Below are positions 1 through 9,504 of a stretch of DNA of 64,000 bases, piece after piece. Origin of the DNA: Pelosinus sp. UFO1 (GTDB lineage: Bacteria > Bacillota > Negativicutes > DSM-13327); contig NZ_CP008852.1 of the NCBI RefSeq assembly GCF_000725345.1, positions 4,787,001 to 4,851,000 of the forward strand, read 5' to 3'. The translations under genes and the position numbers were made by a program. The notes below the pieces were generated by a model. That model saw nothing but the letters and a program-made list of their open reading frames with translations, did not search any database and was not told where the DNA came from. Position 1 is the first letter of the stretch. The number at the start of each line of letters is the position of its first letter.

Positions 1-768
1 ACAGAAGAGGCAAAGGGAGAGTTATTACTAGATACTAGATTGGCACTTAGAGAACTACTAGAGAAACAAGAGCAAGGTTATGTATATTCCTTCTGGCCCG
101 ATGTTCTTACATTAAAAGAAATTGGTGATCCATGGGATATTGCTACCTACTTTAAGTTGTGGGATAACAATGGTGACTTAATGGCCAAAAACGTAGTTGT
201 CCAATGTAGACAAAACACAAATTATGATATCGTACGTTATGCTGCCCATCCGTTTTTCTTACAAGGATATACCTTGTGTGCTAACGGCGAAAACACTTTT
301 TATACTAAAAATAAAGAATATCAAAAGTCATTGCATCGCGGGTATATTGGTTTTGAATCAGATTCCCAAAACTTCCTTTATACCTTACATTATGTATTGC
401 AAGAGTTGAAATGGCCTATTAAGTATTACAAGCATGTTATTACTCCATTGCCATTTAACGAAATTTCTGAGCGCTCAGATAGCGCTGAACTTAGAGCGAT
501 TAGGCAGTCCTTAGGTTCTTTAGAAATTAATGGACCTAATACAGTAATTGCGATGTTGCCGAGCGGAGATATTGTGACATGCTGTGATTCTAAAAAATTA
601 CGTCCAGTAGTCGTCGGTGGGGATGAAAATATGGTAGCTATTGCGTCAGAGGTATGCGGTCTGAATGCTATTTTGCCAAATCGTAACCAAGAGTTAGATG
701 TGTATCCAAATGAACGTGAGGTAGTTATCATTAATCAGCAATTGGAGGTAGAGAGATGGAAACAGTAA
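1..768 (+). CDS. Glutamate synthase, amidotransferase-like subunit (5' end outside window)
   Basis: The reading frame is open from base 1, so the gene starts upstream and the N-terminal residues, including any catalytic Cys, cannot be seen. About 255 residues are visible. They resemble the class II glutamine amidotransferase-like piece of archaeal-type split glutamate synthase: a C-terminal MLPSGDIVTCCDSKKLRP stretch followed by a VGGDENMVAIASEVCG segment. The family supplies ammonia from glutamine or is a non-catalytic partner of the FMN subunit. The stop overlaps the start of the next gene by 13 bases, which indicates translational coupling, and the next two genes complete the enzyme. Assignment rests on both sequence character and operon context. 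Confidence 0.8.
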   Translation, partial: TEEAKGELLLDTRLALRELLEKQEQGYVYSFWPDVLTLKEIGDPWDIATYFKLWDNNGDLMAKNVVVQCRQNTNYDIVRYAAHPFFLQGYTLCANGENTFYTKNKEYQKSLHRGYIGFESDSQNFLYTLHYVLQELKWPIKYYKHVITPLPFNEISERSDSAELRAIRQSLGSLEINGPNTVIAMLPSGDIVTCCDSKKLRPVVVGGDENMVAIASEVCGLNAILPNRNQELDVYPNEREVVIINQQLEVERWKQ

Positions 769-2390
769 GAACGCAAGATATAACCGTAAATGATTTGCCT
801 TGGAAGATTGAAACTAAGTCTGATCGCTGTACCATGTGCGGCAGCTGCGTCGCTGCTTGCACGTTTCAAGCTATTCAGCCAGTAGTAGAGCGTCGTTCCG
901 TTACCGTCTCTACTGGCCACCGTCCTGAGCCAACACAAAAGCATAGTGCAGTACTTACGATCAAACAAAGAAATAGCATAGAACACGCCTGTACCGGCTG
1001 TGGAATGTGTGAGAAAGTATGTCCGAATCAAGCGATTAAGCCAGTTCGGAATCCAGACTCCCGTTTTAACTTGTTAGCAAGAAAGGGCGGGTCACCAATT
1101 AAAAGAGGGGGGCGAACTAGCTTAAATAGCGGGCGGACCCTTGATAATATAATTATAGGTCGTATCTCTCAGATGACGGATCCTGCTCTAGATTCAGAGC
1201 GTCATACCTTTGATATTTTAGCTCCTTTTGGAAGGGTGCTTTTGCCTCATGAGCTTCCCTTAAGTGCATCAAATGGTACATTAAATCTGACAGCGAAACT
1301 GCCACCAGTCAATTGGATCTATCCTGTCATTTTTAGTGATATGTCTATTGGTGCTTTGTCCACAAGAGCCTGGGAAGCTGTTGCTTTAGCAACTGCATAT
1401 TTAAATGAAAAACATAATATGCCTGTACGTATGTCCTCTGGTGAAGGTGGTATGCCAGTTAAACTTCTCGAATCAGAACAACTAAAATATATGATTTTAC
1501 AAATTGCCTCCGGCCATTTTGGTTGGAATCGTATTGTTAAAGCAATACCTAAAATGAAGGTGGACCCAGCAGGAATTTTAATTAAAATTGGGCAAGGTGC
1601 AAAACCTGGCGATGGAGGTCTCTTACCTGCCGCCAAGGTAGCAGATCATGTGCAGGCCATTCGGGGTGTACCTAAAGCTGACCTTATGTCACCGCCGAAT
1701 CATCAAGGCCTGTATTCCATCGAAGAATCCGTACAAAAAATGTTCTTATCTATGAATGCAGCCTTTAAGTTTAGAGTTCCAGTTGCTATTAAGTGTGCCG
1801 CCTCGGCAACTTCTGTTTCTGTATATAATAATCTTTTACGGGATCCTTATAGAATCTGTGGTGGATTTTTCTTAGATGGTATCCAAGGTGGTACTGGTGC
1901 AGCGAATGAAATATCGCTTGATCATACAGGGCATCCTGTAGTCTCAAAGACAAGAGAGTGTTATTTGTCTGCTGTAAAACAAGGAAGACAAGGGCAGATT
2001 CCGTTATGGGCAGGTGGCGGTATTGGTTTGACTGGCAACGCAGCAGCTGACGCCTTTAAAGTAATTTGTTTAGGTGCAAATGGTATCTTCTTAGGGAAAA
2101 TACTAATTCAGTTACTTGGCTGTGTAGGAAATGAACATGGCAGATGTAATGCATGTAATACGGGAAAATGTCCCGCAGGTATCTGTACGCAAGATCCTCG
2201 CCTTGTAGAACGTCTTGATATTGATAAAGGGGCGCAGAATATTGTAGATTATATGCTAGCCCTTGATAGTGAGCTGAGAAAGTTAATGGCTCCTATTGGT
2301 AATAGTTCGCTACCTGTAGGACGTTCAGATGCCTTAGTAACTACGGATCAAGCCGTTGCTGAAAAATTAGCTATCCAGTATGTGTGTTAG
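756..2390 (+). CDS. Glutamate synthase FMN-binding subunit with two N-terminal 4Fe-4S clusters
   Basis: 544 residues. Two ferredoxin-type motifs lie at the N-terminus (Cys 25/28/31/35 and Cys 79/82/85/89). They are followed by the FMN-binding TIM-barrel of glutamate synthase, with the SSGEGGMPVK and GGTGAANE signatures, the WAGGGIGLTGNAA phosphate-binding loop, and a late Cys cluster (RCNACNTGKCPAGIC) expected to hold the 3Fe-4S centre. Family role: reductive transfer of the glutamine amide group to 2-oxoglutarate in the cytoplasm, giving two glutamates. It overlaps the amidotransferase-like gene and is followed 12 bases later by the GXGXG/GltD fusion. The ferredoxin domain suggests ferredoxin or the downstream subunit as electron donor. 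Confidence 0.92.
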   Translation: METVRTQDITVNDLPWKIETKSDRCTMCGSCVAACTFQAIQPVVERRSVTVSTGHRPEPTQKHSAVLTIKQRNSIEHACTGCGMCEKVCPNQAIKPVRNPDSRFNLLARKGGSPIKRGGRTSLNSGRTLDNIIIGRISQMTDPALDSERHTFDILAPFGRVLLPHELPLSASNGTLNLTAKLPPVNWIYPVIFSDMSIGALSTRAWEAVALATAYLNEKHNMPVRMSSGEGGMPVKLLESEQLKYMILQIASGHFGWNRIVKAIPKMKVDPAGILIKIGQGAKPGDGGLLPAAKVADHVQAIRGVPKADLMSPPNHQGLYSIEESVQKMFLSMNAAFKFRVPVAIKCAASATSVSVYNNLLRDPYRICGGFFLDGIQGGTGAANEISLDHTGHPVVSKTRECYLSAVKQGRQGQIPLWAGGGIGLTGNAAADAFKVICLGANGIFLGKILIQLLGCVGNEHGRCNACNTGKCPAGICTQDPRLVERLDIDKGAQNIVDYMLALDSELRKLMAPIGNSSLPVGRSDALVTTDQAVAEKLAIQYVC

Positions 2391-2402
2391 GAGGGAAGCA
2401 GT

Positions 2403-4709
2403 ATGTTTAAAATAAATGGTCTCGACAAAAACCAGCGGATGTCTACCCAGGATCTGCTGCAAGCAATTAATGAAGCAGTAGCAGCAGGGGAAACAGAATT
2501 TCATATAGAGGCTTCCGGCCAACATGATATTGGGGGACCTCTTTGGCATCCAGAAGGAAAAGATTTAAAGTTTTTTGTTAAAAATCCTGGACAGCGGGTT
2601 GGATCGATGTGTCTGGAAGGTACTGAAATCGTCGTAGAAGGATCGGCTTCTGCTGATGTGGGCTGGCTAAATGCTGGTGGTAAAATTGTAGTGCGTGGGG
2701 ATGCCGGTGATACAGCAGCTCATTGTGCGGCATCCGGTAATATTTATATTGGGGGCAGGGCAGGTACTCGTTCTGGATCTCTAATGAAACATGATCCCCT
2801 TTATGCCCCGCCGGAATTTTGGGTGTTAAAAAATTGCGGTAGTTTTTCCTTTGAGTTTATGTCTGGTGGTATTGCAGTTATCTGTGGTTATGATAGTGAG
2901 AAATTTGAGTCCGTATTAGGTGATCGCTCCTGTATTGGTATGGTAGGAGGAACATTATATTTCCGGGGAAATGCTTCCGGAATTTCTAAGAAGGATGTCA
3001 AAATTACACCTCTTGGCGAAGCTGATATTGCCTATTTGGATAATAAAATGGATGATTTTCTTACGTCGATTGCTCGACCGGAAATTCGGGAAGAATTAAG
3101 TAATTGGGCAGAGTGGTATAAAGTAGTTCCATTAAAATATGATGAACGCGTGAAAGTAGCGCAGACAAATATCTTATCCTATCGTACAGAAGAATGGGTA
3201 CCAAGTGGTATCTTTAGTGACGTATTGAAAGACGATTTTGCTGTAATTGGACTAGTAACTACCGATTTATATCGTCAGCGTGTTCCTGTTTGGGAAAATG
3301 CTCTTTATGCTTCACCATGTGAATTTAATTGTACTGCATCCATACCTTCCCATCGTCGATTTAATTTACTGCGTGAAGGAAAAGTAGAAGAAGCGTATAA
3401 ACTAGTTTTAGAATACACCCCATTCCCGGGTTCGGTTTGTGGCGCTGTATGTCCAAATGTCTGTATGGACGATTGTACGCGTAAGAATCTAGATATTTCA
3501 GTACAAATTGGTGAACTTGGCACCTATTCTAAAGATGTTACATTGGCAAAACCAACTGTTACAACGGGGAAATCTGTAGCAGTTATTGGTGGTGGCGCAG
3601 CTGGTTTAACTGCGGCATGGCAGTTAATTCGGAAAGGGCACAAGGTGACTGTATTCGAAGCGGATGAAAAAATGGGCGGAAAACTAGAACAGGTAATCCC
3701 GCGTTCTCGCTTACCGCAATCGACGTTAGCTAAAGAATTGAAACGTATTGAAGACATGGGCGTAATATTTAAAAATAATACGGTTGTAGATGAAGTGAAA
3801 TTTACTGAAATAAGAGAAACTCATGATGCGGTTGTAGTCGCTACAGGAGGACATATTGGTAAAGTGATTCCTTGGCCAGGACATGAACGAATTCTAAAGG
3901 GAATTGATTTTCTTAAGGTAATCAACAAAGGGAAAAATCCTAAGGTTGGCAAAAATGTAATTGTAATTGGCTGTGGTAATTCAGGCATGGACGCAGCAGT
4001 GGGAGCCTATCAGATGGGTGCAGAACAGGTAATTTGTATTGATGTTCAGCGACCAGCTGCTGATGCTAAAGAAATTGCTCACGTTGAAGATTTAGGCGGG
4101 AAGCTATTATGGCCTGTTTCTACCAAAGAAGTAACCGCTGAAGGCATTGTTACTCAAGATAACGAATTTATTAAAGGTGATACTGTAATTATTGCAATTG
4201 GTGAAGTGCCTGAACTTAAATTTTTACCAAAAGACATTGTAACTGAACGTGGTTATTTAATAGCTTCTGGTGATTATAAAATTGCAGAAGGAGTATACAC
4301 AGCGGGTGACACTGTAAAACCTGGGCGTATGGTAGATGCCATAGGCGCCGCCCAACAGGCAGCCTCAGCAGTAGATGCCTATTTGACCGGTTCTATATAT
4401 ACAACACAACAAAAAACTAAAATTGATACAAATCGTTTAAGCACAGCTTATTTCAAAAAGTGCCATAGCTGTGAAGTTCCAAAAGCAGACGATGATCATT
4501 TGCGCTGCATTAGTTGCGGAACTTGTCGTGATTGTCATATGTGTGAACGATCTTGTCCGGAAAACGCCATTACCCGAACTCATAGTGCAGATGGTAATTT
4601 TGAGTATAAATCGGATTCTCATAAATGTATTGGTTGTGGTATTTGCGCTGGTATTTGCCCTTGTGGTATTTGGTCAATGCATGATAACAAACAACCTATA
4701 CATGCATAG
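2403..4709 (+). CDS. Glutamate synthase GXGXG domain fused to GltD-like oxidoreductase and ferredoxin
   Basis: 768 residues with three parts. The first ~230 residues are the right-handed beta-helix GXGXG domain, with repeated glycine motifs such as GGRAGTRSGS. The middle is a GltD-type small subunit: a Cys-rich N-terminal region (CGAVCPNVCMDDC), an FAD dinucleotide-binding motif (VIGGGAAGLTAA) and a second one for NAD(P)H (VIGCGNSGMDAA). The C-terminus holds two 4Fe-4S motif groups (CISCGTCRDCHMCERSC and CIGCGICAGICPC). In most bacteria GXGXG belongs to the large GltB subunit, so this is a rearranged, fused architecture. A GGAGGG site precedes the ATG. A strong terminator follows, so this is the last gene of the operon. 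Confidence 0.9.
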   Translation: MFKINGLDKNQRMSTQDLLQAINEAVAAGETEFHIEASGQHDIGGPLWHPEGKDLKFFVKNPGQRVGSMCLEGTEIVVEGSASADVGWLNAGGKIVVRGDAGDTAAHCAASGNIYIGGRAGTRSGSLMKHDPLYAPPEFWVLKNCGSFSFEFMSGGIAVICGYDSEKFESVLGDRSCIGMVGGTLYFRGNASGISKKDVKITPLGEADIAYLDNKMDDFLTSIARPEIREELSNWAEWYKVVPLKYDERVKVAQTNILSYRTEEWVPSGIFSDVLKDDFAVIGLVTTDLYRQRVPVWENALYASPCEFNCTASIPSHRRFNLLREGKVEEAYKLVLEYTPFPGSVCGAVCPNVCMDDCTRKNLDISVQIGELGTYSKDVTLAKPTVTTGKSVAVIGGGAAGLTAAWQLIRKGHKVTVFEADEKMGGKLEQVIPRSRLPQSTLAKELKRIEDMGVIFKNNTVVDEVKFTEIRETHDAVVVATGGHIGKVIPWPGHERILKGIDFLKVINKGKNPKVGKNVIVIGCGNSGMDAAVGAYQMGAEQVICIDVQRPAADAKEIAHVEDLGGKLLWPVSTKEVTAEGIVTQDNEFIKGDTVIIAIGEVPELKFLPKDIVTERGYLIASGDYKIAEGVYTAGDTVKPGRMVDAIGAAQQAASAVDAYLTGSIYTTQQKTKIDTNRLSTAYFKKCHSCEVPKADDDHLRCISCGTCRDCHMCERSCPENAITRTHSADGNFEYKSDSHKCIGCGICAGICPCGIWSMHDNKQPIHA

Positions 4710-4731
4710 AATGAAAAAAGACTTATTTTAG

Positions 4732-4781
4732 AAAATCCTTCCTATTCCAAAGAAGTATTGTGAATAGGAAGGATTTTTTTA
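4732..4781 (+). terminator. Rho-independent terminator of the glutamate synthase operon
   Basis: A 16-base stem (arms 4732-4747 and 4762-4777) is followed by a run of seven T. It sits just after the last glutamate synthase gene. Confidence 0.9.
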
Positions 4782-4893
4782 TTATTAAAAAGATTTAGAA
4801 AAGCAGGAGTTTGGTAAAAAGTGGAGTAAATACCATTATATAATAAAAGCGGAAAATGTCTGAAGTTATAATAATCATAAAAGAGGGTTGGGC

Positions 4894-5970
4894 ATGCTTG
4901 AATATGAGACTCATAAAAAAGTACAGATTGGATATATTGCAAATCTTATATCACTAGGTTGTTGTTTAGCATTACAATTAATAACGGTATCGGACCTGCT
5001 AAATAGCCAAATCTATCTATATATGATATTGGCTATAGTATATGGAGTATTACTTGTTTTTCCGTTAAAGAGATTCGCTGCCTATGATATAAGCACATTT
5101 TTTCTAACTGTTAGTTTATTAGTCTATTTTTATATAAGCACCCCTAATTTTATGGCAGTAGTATTATTTTATTTGTATGCTGTTCAGATCGGCTTAACAT
5201 TTGAACGTAAATACTCCTTGGCTGGAGCAATGGTGATTGCAGTCATTTTTTTTGTTGCCAGCATAGACCAAATTGAAATTGATAAAAAAAATATGACTTG
5301 GATTATAATGCATAGTTTATTGATTATCAATGTGAATGTTTTGGCTCAACATTTATCACAGCTTGAACACCAAGCCTTATACCAAAATGAAAAAGTAAAA
5401 CAACTACTCAGTCAGATGGAAAATTCCTATAAAACGGTAAGCGCATTAGCAGAAAAGGATGAGCTGACTACATTATATAACTATCGTTCCTTCCGGAATA
5501 AATTAGAGGAGTTAGTGCCCTACAATATAGCAATCCTGCTCTTAGATGTAGATTATTTTAAGATTTTTAATGATTCCTATGGACATTTATGCGGTGATGC
5601 TGTGCTTAGGGATATGGCGACAGTATTAAAAGGTAGTCTACGAGAAGGGGATATGGTATTTCGTTATGGAGGCGAAGAGTTTGCCGTAATAATTCAGTGT
5701 AGTAATGAAACGGAAGTGCAGACAACAGCTGTACGGATTTCAAATAATGTAGAGCGACATCCCTTCTATTTCGGAAAGGAATCTGCTTTACATGTTACAG
5801 TTAGTATTGGTTATGCTATCGGCAAAGAAGGGATAGAAACAACTGAAGAGCTTTTTAAGATTGCCGATGAAGCCTTATATAACGCCAAGGAGAGTGGTAG
5901 AAACTTAATTGGTTGCCCGAATGGTCAAATCTGTAATCCAACCACTTCACCTTTATATCATGTTAGTTAA
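4894..5970 (+). CDS. Membrane-bound GGDEF diguanylate cyclase
   Basis: 358 residues from the ATG at 4894, chosen because an AGAGGG site lies six bases upstream; an in-frame TTG at 4888 would overlap that site. The N-terminal ~150 residues hold about five or six hydrophobic membrane segments, followed by a coiled stretch (QNEKVKQLLSQMENSYK) and a GGDEF domain. The active-site motif is GGEEF (residues ~259-263), with an intact RxxD inhibitory site (REGD, ~250-253) at the usual five-residue distance. The protein should make c-di-GMP from GTP and be feedback-inhibited. It appears to be a single-gene transcript between two terminators. The sensed signal is unknown. Confidence 0.9.
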   Translation: MLEYETHKKVQIGYIANLISLGCCLALQLITVSDLLNSQIYLYMILAIVYGVLLVFPLKRFAAYDISTFFLTVSLLVYFYISTPNFMAVVLFYLYAVQIGLTFERKYSLAGAMVIAVIFFVASIDQIEIDKKNMTWIIMHSLLIINVNVLAQHLSQLEHQALYQNEKVKQLLSQMENSYKTVSALAEKDELTTLYNYRSFRNKLEELVPYNIAILLLDVDYFKIFNDSYGHLCGDAVLRDMATVLKGSLREGDMVFRYGGEEFAVIIQCSNETEVQTTAVRISNNVERHPFYFGKESALHVTVSIGYAIGKEGIETTEELFKIADEALYNAKESGRNLIGCPNGQICNPTTSPLYHVS

Positions 5971-6070
5971 AAAGTATGATTTACAGTAGTATATTTATAG
6001 TGAAGAATTTCTCAGTTATATTATAGAATGATTAGATCGCTATTAATTTGGATATATATTAATAGTATAA

Positions 6071-6121
6071 ACCAGTAAGACATTGATCACATAGGTGGTC
6101 GTTGTCCTACTGGTTTTTTTG
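6071..6121 (+). terminator. Terminator after the GGDEF gene
   Basis: A long imperfect hairpin (arms 6071-6082 and 6103-6114, with inner pairing) ends in seven T. Confidence 0.8.
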
Positions 6122-6122
6122 C

Positions 6123-6217
6123 GGAATCAGAAAGTATAACACTTTCTTGATTCCAAGTAAGAACGACTAAGGCTTCTGCCTGCGTGTGAGGACTTGGCAC
6201 AAGCCAAGTCTTTTCTT
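6123..6217 (+). other. Two further hairpins, the second terminator-like
   Basis: 6123-6154 forms a near-perfect hairpin around the loop ATAAC. 6191-6210 forms an 8-bp stem (GACTTGGC/GCCAAGTC) followed by TTTTCTT. With the terminator at 6071 this gives three stacked hairpins in 150 bases. They may be redundant terminators or a small RNA; no promoter was recognised for the latter. Confidence 0.5.
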
Positions 6218-6299
6218 AATGTTACATTTAAACGTTGACAAATGTATGCTTGGAGGAGAGTAAGCTACGCAAAGTACGTTTAAGTGAGACAAAAAAGTA

Positions 6300-6328
6300 T
6301 TGACAGTAGAGAATGAAGTAAATATAAT
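6300..6328 (+). promoter_or_regulatory. Sigma-A promoter of the first Liv binding-protein gene
   Basis: TTGACA at 6300-6305 and TATAAT at 6323-6328, separated by 17 bases: a full consensus match. The following leader is about 200 bases long. The bases around the -35 box (AAAAAAGTATTGACAGTA) are nearly the same in front of the second paralogue. Confidence 0.85.
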
Positions 6329-6537
6329 AGCCTACATAGACAGATATATTACAAATTTGATATTGCACAAACGATGAAATTATAAAACAATGTAAATGTG
6401 TAATGAATGTGCTAAGGGGGCGCAAAGGATAAATGTAATATAGCAAGTACAATTGTTCGTATTAGACTACTAGCTTTTCTCGCTGTGACAGGTGGTGCAG
6501 GGCTTTTGGTTACATTAGGTCTAGGAGGAAGAAAGAT

Positions 6538-7707
6538 ATGAAAAAATGGTTATCGGCAGTGGGCTTACTTATAGTAATTATCGCCGGAGCGATGCTAGCA
6601 GGGTGTGGATCATCACCAGCAGCGAATGATTCGAAAGAAATAAGAGTTGGTGCAAACGTTGAAATGACCGGCGGTGTTGCTAATTATGGTAAATCTGCTT
6701 TAAATGGTATTCAATTGGCCTTTAAAGAGGTAAATGCGGCAGGAGGGGTTCTTGGTAAACAAATTAAATTAATAATAGCTGATAATAAATCGGAGGCATC
6801 TGAAGCTACCAATGCAACAACAAAATTAATTACTCAGGATAAAGTTTCTCTTATCATGGGTCCTATTACTAGCTCTAATGCATTGGCAACCCTGCAAGTT
6901 GCCCAAGATAATAAAATTCCGGTTATAACCCCAACTGGAACAAATGCTAAAATTACGGTTGATAATGGTAAAGTAAGGCCTTATGTCTTCCGTAGCTGTT
7001 TTATTGACCCTTTTCAAGGAATTGTTATGGCTAATTTCGCAGCGAAGACATTACACGTAAAAACAGCTGTCATTTATATCGATAACAGCTCAGATTATTC
7101 TAAGAACCTGGCAGAATCCTTTGAAAGCCAATTTGTTAAAAACGGTGGTGTAGTTATAGGAAAGGAAGCATTCTTACAAAAAGATCAGGATTTTAAATCA
7201 ACACTAACTAAAATAAAAGCATTGAATCCTGAGACAATCTTCATTCCTGGTTATTATGAAGAAGTAGGTAAAATTGCAAAACAAGCTCGTGAGATGGGAC
7301 TTTCAATACCGCTGATTGGTACAGATGGCTGGGATGATCCTAAAATAGCCGAAGTCGCCGGTGCTGATGCATTAAATAATACATTCTTCAGTAATCATTA
7401 CTCTGCACAAGATACAGATCCTAATATTGTAAAGTTTGTTGAAGCTTATAAGAAGGAATATGGACAAGAGCCCAATGCTTTCGCAGCTTTAGGCTATGAT
7501 GCAGCGTTAATGGTAGTAGATTCCATTAAGAGAGCCAATAGTACCGAACCTGAGAAGGTAAGAGAGGCATTAGAAAAAGTAAAAAACTTACAAGTAGTGA
7601 CTGGTATGATTACACTAGATGCTAATCATGATCCGATTAAGAGTGGCGTTGTTATTGAAATGAAAAATGGCAAACAAACGTTTAAAGAGAAAATAAACCC
7701 GGAATAA
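6538..7707 (+). CDS. livJ: Branched-chain amino-acid ABC transporter substrate-binding lipoprotein (copy 1)
   Basis: 389 residues. The signal peptide ends in a lipobox (MLAGCGSS, Cys 23), so the mature protein is a lipoprotein facing the periplasm. The rest is a type I periplasmic binding protein of the LivJ/BraC class, with conserved blocks EMTGGVANYGKSA and ADNKSEASEATNA. An AGGAGGAAG site precedes the ATG. It is the first of three tandem paralogues; copy 2 is closest to it over the full length and copy 3 is more diverged. It has its own promoter and terminator. The actual ligand (Leu/Ile/Val or a related compound) cannot be read from sequence. Confidence 0.9.
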   Translation: MKKWLSAVGLLIVIIAGAMLAGCGSSPAANDSKEIRVGANVEMTGGVANYGKSALNGIQLAFKEVNAAGGVLGKQIKLIIADNKSEASEATNATTKLITQDKVSLIMGPITSSNALATLQVAQDNKIPVITPTGTNAKITVDNGKVRPYVFRSCFIDPFQGIVMANFAAKTLHVKTAVIYIDNSSDYSKNLAESFESQFVKNGGVVIGKEAFLQKDQDFKSTLTKIKALNPETIFIPGYYEEVGKIAKQAREMGLSIPLIGTDGWDDPKIAEVAGADALNNTFFSNHYSAQDTDPNIVKFVEAYKKEYGQEPNAFAALGYDAALMVVDSIKRANSTEPEKVREALEKVKNLQVVTGMITLDANHDPIKSGVVIEMKNGKQTFKEKINPE

Positions 7708-7720
7708 CAAGGATAATGAA

Positions 7721-7747
7721 AAACTCGGCTTTACGCCGAGTTTTTTT
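7721..7747 (+). terminator. Terminator after Liv binding protein 1
   Basis: A 9-bp perfect stem (7721-7729 and 7735-7743) with loop TTTAC runs into a T tract. Confidence 0.9.
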
Positions 7748-7908
7748 ATTTAGTGACACAGAAAATGGAAACAAATGGGTAATGATAAATAAAAAATATT
7801 ATGTTTGCGTCAGATGGATATAGACATCTCGGATTAAAATGCTAGCTTTTTGAGTTTTTCACATGGAATCCTTATTAAATGCTAAATGCAAGTCGCAGTA
7901 AAAAAGTA

Positions 7909-7937
7909 TTGACAGTAAGTAGAGTAGTAAATATAAT
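7909..7937 (+). promoter_or_regulatory. Sigma-A promoter of the second Liv binding-protein gene
   Basis: TTGACA 7909-7914, 17-base spacer, TATAAT 7932-7937. The flanks resemble the promoter at 6300, consistent with duplication of gene plus promoter. Confidence 0.85.
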
Positions 7938-8031
7938 AGCATACATAAACAAATATATTCTGGTGGTGCACTTTGCTATTAAAGACGATTTAAAATGTGT
8001 AAAGATGTAATGCGAGAAAAAGGGAGGAAGA

Positions 8032-9210
8032 ATGATGTCAAAAAAGGGGTTATCATTTATTGGTTCATTAGTAACAGTAGCCATGTTTGGCCTGATGTTG
8101 ACAGGTTGTGGCTCAACGCCATCGGCAAGTGATTCTAAGGAAATTAAAATTGGTGGCAATATGGAAATGACAGGTGGTGTTGCCAACTATGGCAAAGCTA
8201 CCAAAAATGGTATTGAGCTAGCCTTTAAAGAAGCAAATGCAGCAGGAGGGGTTCTTGGCAAACAGCTTAAATTAATCGTAGCAGATAATAAATCAGAGCC
8301 CTCAGAAGCTACAAATGCGATAACAAAGCTAATCACCCAGGATAAGGTATCTGTTGTTTTAGGACCCGTAGCGAGTTCAAATGTATTAGCAACTTTACAG
8401 GTAGGTCAAGATAATAAAGTTCCCGTTGTCACTGCTACTGGTACAAATACCAAAATTACAGTAGATGATAACGGTAAAGTGAAACCATATGCTTTCCGTA
8501 GTTGCTTTATCGATCCTTTCCAAGGAACCGTAATGGCTAACTTCGCTTCCAAATCCCTAAATGCAAAAACTGCTGTCATTTATATAGACAACAGTTCTGA
8601 TTATTCTAAAGGACTAGCAGAAGCTTTTGAAGCCCAGTTTGTCAAAAATGGTGGAACAATTGTTGGCAAAGAAGCATTTTTACAAAAAGATCAAGATTTT
8701 AAATCAACTTTGACAAAAATTAAAGTAATGAATGCAGATACCATTTTTATTCCTGCATATTATGAAGAAGTAGGCAAAATCGCGAAACAGGCTCGTGAAT
8801 TAGGAATTTCTATACCACTAATCGGTACAGATGGCTGGGATGATCCGAAGGTAGTAGAAGTCGCTGGCGCAGCCGCATTAAATAATACATTCTTTAGCAG
8901 TCATTATTCGTCCCAAGATACAGATCCTCGAATTGTAAAATTTGTAGCTGCATATAAGAAAGAATATGGTGAAGAACCAAATGCCCTAGCTGCTCTAGGT
9001 TATGATGGCGCATTGATGGTAATTGATGCAATAAAACGAGCAAATAGTACAGAACCAAGTAAAATTAGAGATGCATTAGAACAAACAAAAGATTTACAAG
9101 TGGTAACAGGTATTATTACTCTCGATGCTAGTCATAATCCAATTAAGAGTGGCGTTGTTATCGAAATGAAAGATGGCAAGCAATTGTTTAAAGAAAAAAT
9201 TAATCCTTAA
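8032..9210 (+). CDS. livJ: Branched-chain amino-acid ABC transporter substrate-binding lipoprotein (copy 2)
   Basis: 392 residues. Lipoprotein signal with lipobox MLTGCGST (Cys 26), then a type I periplasmic binding fold with the same block order as copy 1 (EMTGGVANYGKAT, ADNKSEPSEATNA, FIPAYYEEVGKIAKQAREL). A GGGAGGAAG site precedes two adjacent ATG codons; the first is taken. Copies 1 and 2 are visibly the closest pair, with long identical stretches, so they derive from a recent local duplication. They may differ in ligand range or in conditions of expression, as each has its own promoter. Confidence 0.9.
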   Translation: MMSKKGLSFIGSLVTVAMFGLMLTGCGSTPSASDSKEIKIGGNMEMTGGVANYGKATKNGIELAFKEANAAGGVLGKQLKLIVADNKSEPSEATNAITKLITQDKVSVVLGPVASSNVLATLQVGQDNKVPVVTATGTNTKITVDDNGKVKPYAFRSCFIDPFQGTVMANFASKSLNAKTAVIYIDNSSDYSKGLAEAFEAQFVKNGGTIVGKEAFLQKDQDFKSTLTKIKVMNADTIFIPAYYEEVGKIAKQARELGISIPLIGTDGWDDPKVVEVAGAAALNNTFFSSHYSSQDTDPRIVKFVAAYKKEYGEEPNALAALGYDGALMVIDAIKRANSTEPSKIRDALEQTKDLQVVTGIITLDASHNPIKSGVVIEMKDGKQLFKEKINP

Positions 9211-9220
9211 ATAATAAGAA

Positions 9221-9253
9221 AAAAGGACTCGGCACCTGCTGAGTCCTTTTTTT
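9221..9253 (+). terminator. Terminator after Liv binding protein 2
   Basis: Hairpin with arms GGACTC and GAGTCC (9225-9230 and 9241-9246) followed by seven T. Confidence 0.85.
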
Positions 9254-9369
9254 AAACAGAAAATTGGTTAAGCTTAGGAATAGAAGGAGAAGATAGAGTT
9301 CTGTTACATTAAAAAGCAGCCCTTGTCTCCCGCATAAGAACAAATGACTCAATGTCCTCTCCGAAAGTA

Positions 9370-9398
9370 TTGACATGCAAGGACAATATGTCTATAAT
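9370..9398 (+). promoter_or_regulatory. Sigma-A promoter of the third Liv binding-protein gene
   Basis: TTGACA 9370-9375, 17-base spacer, TATAAT 9393-9398. The -35 box is preceded by AAAGTA as at the other liv promoters, while the leader is different and shorter. Confidence 0.85.
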
Positions 9399-9504
9399 AC
9401 ACCTTATATTGAGTACGTATATTCGTCTGGAGAGGACTAGGCGGTGTAACGGAAAAAATAGAGCTGTATAGTTTTTAGAAAAGTAACAAGTAGGGGGAGA
9501 GTGC

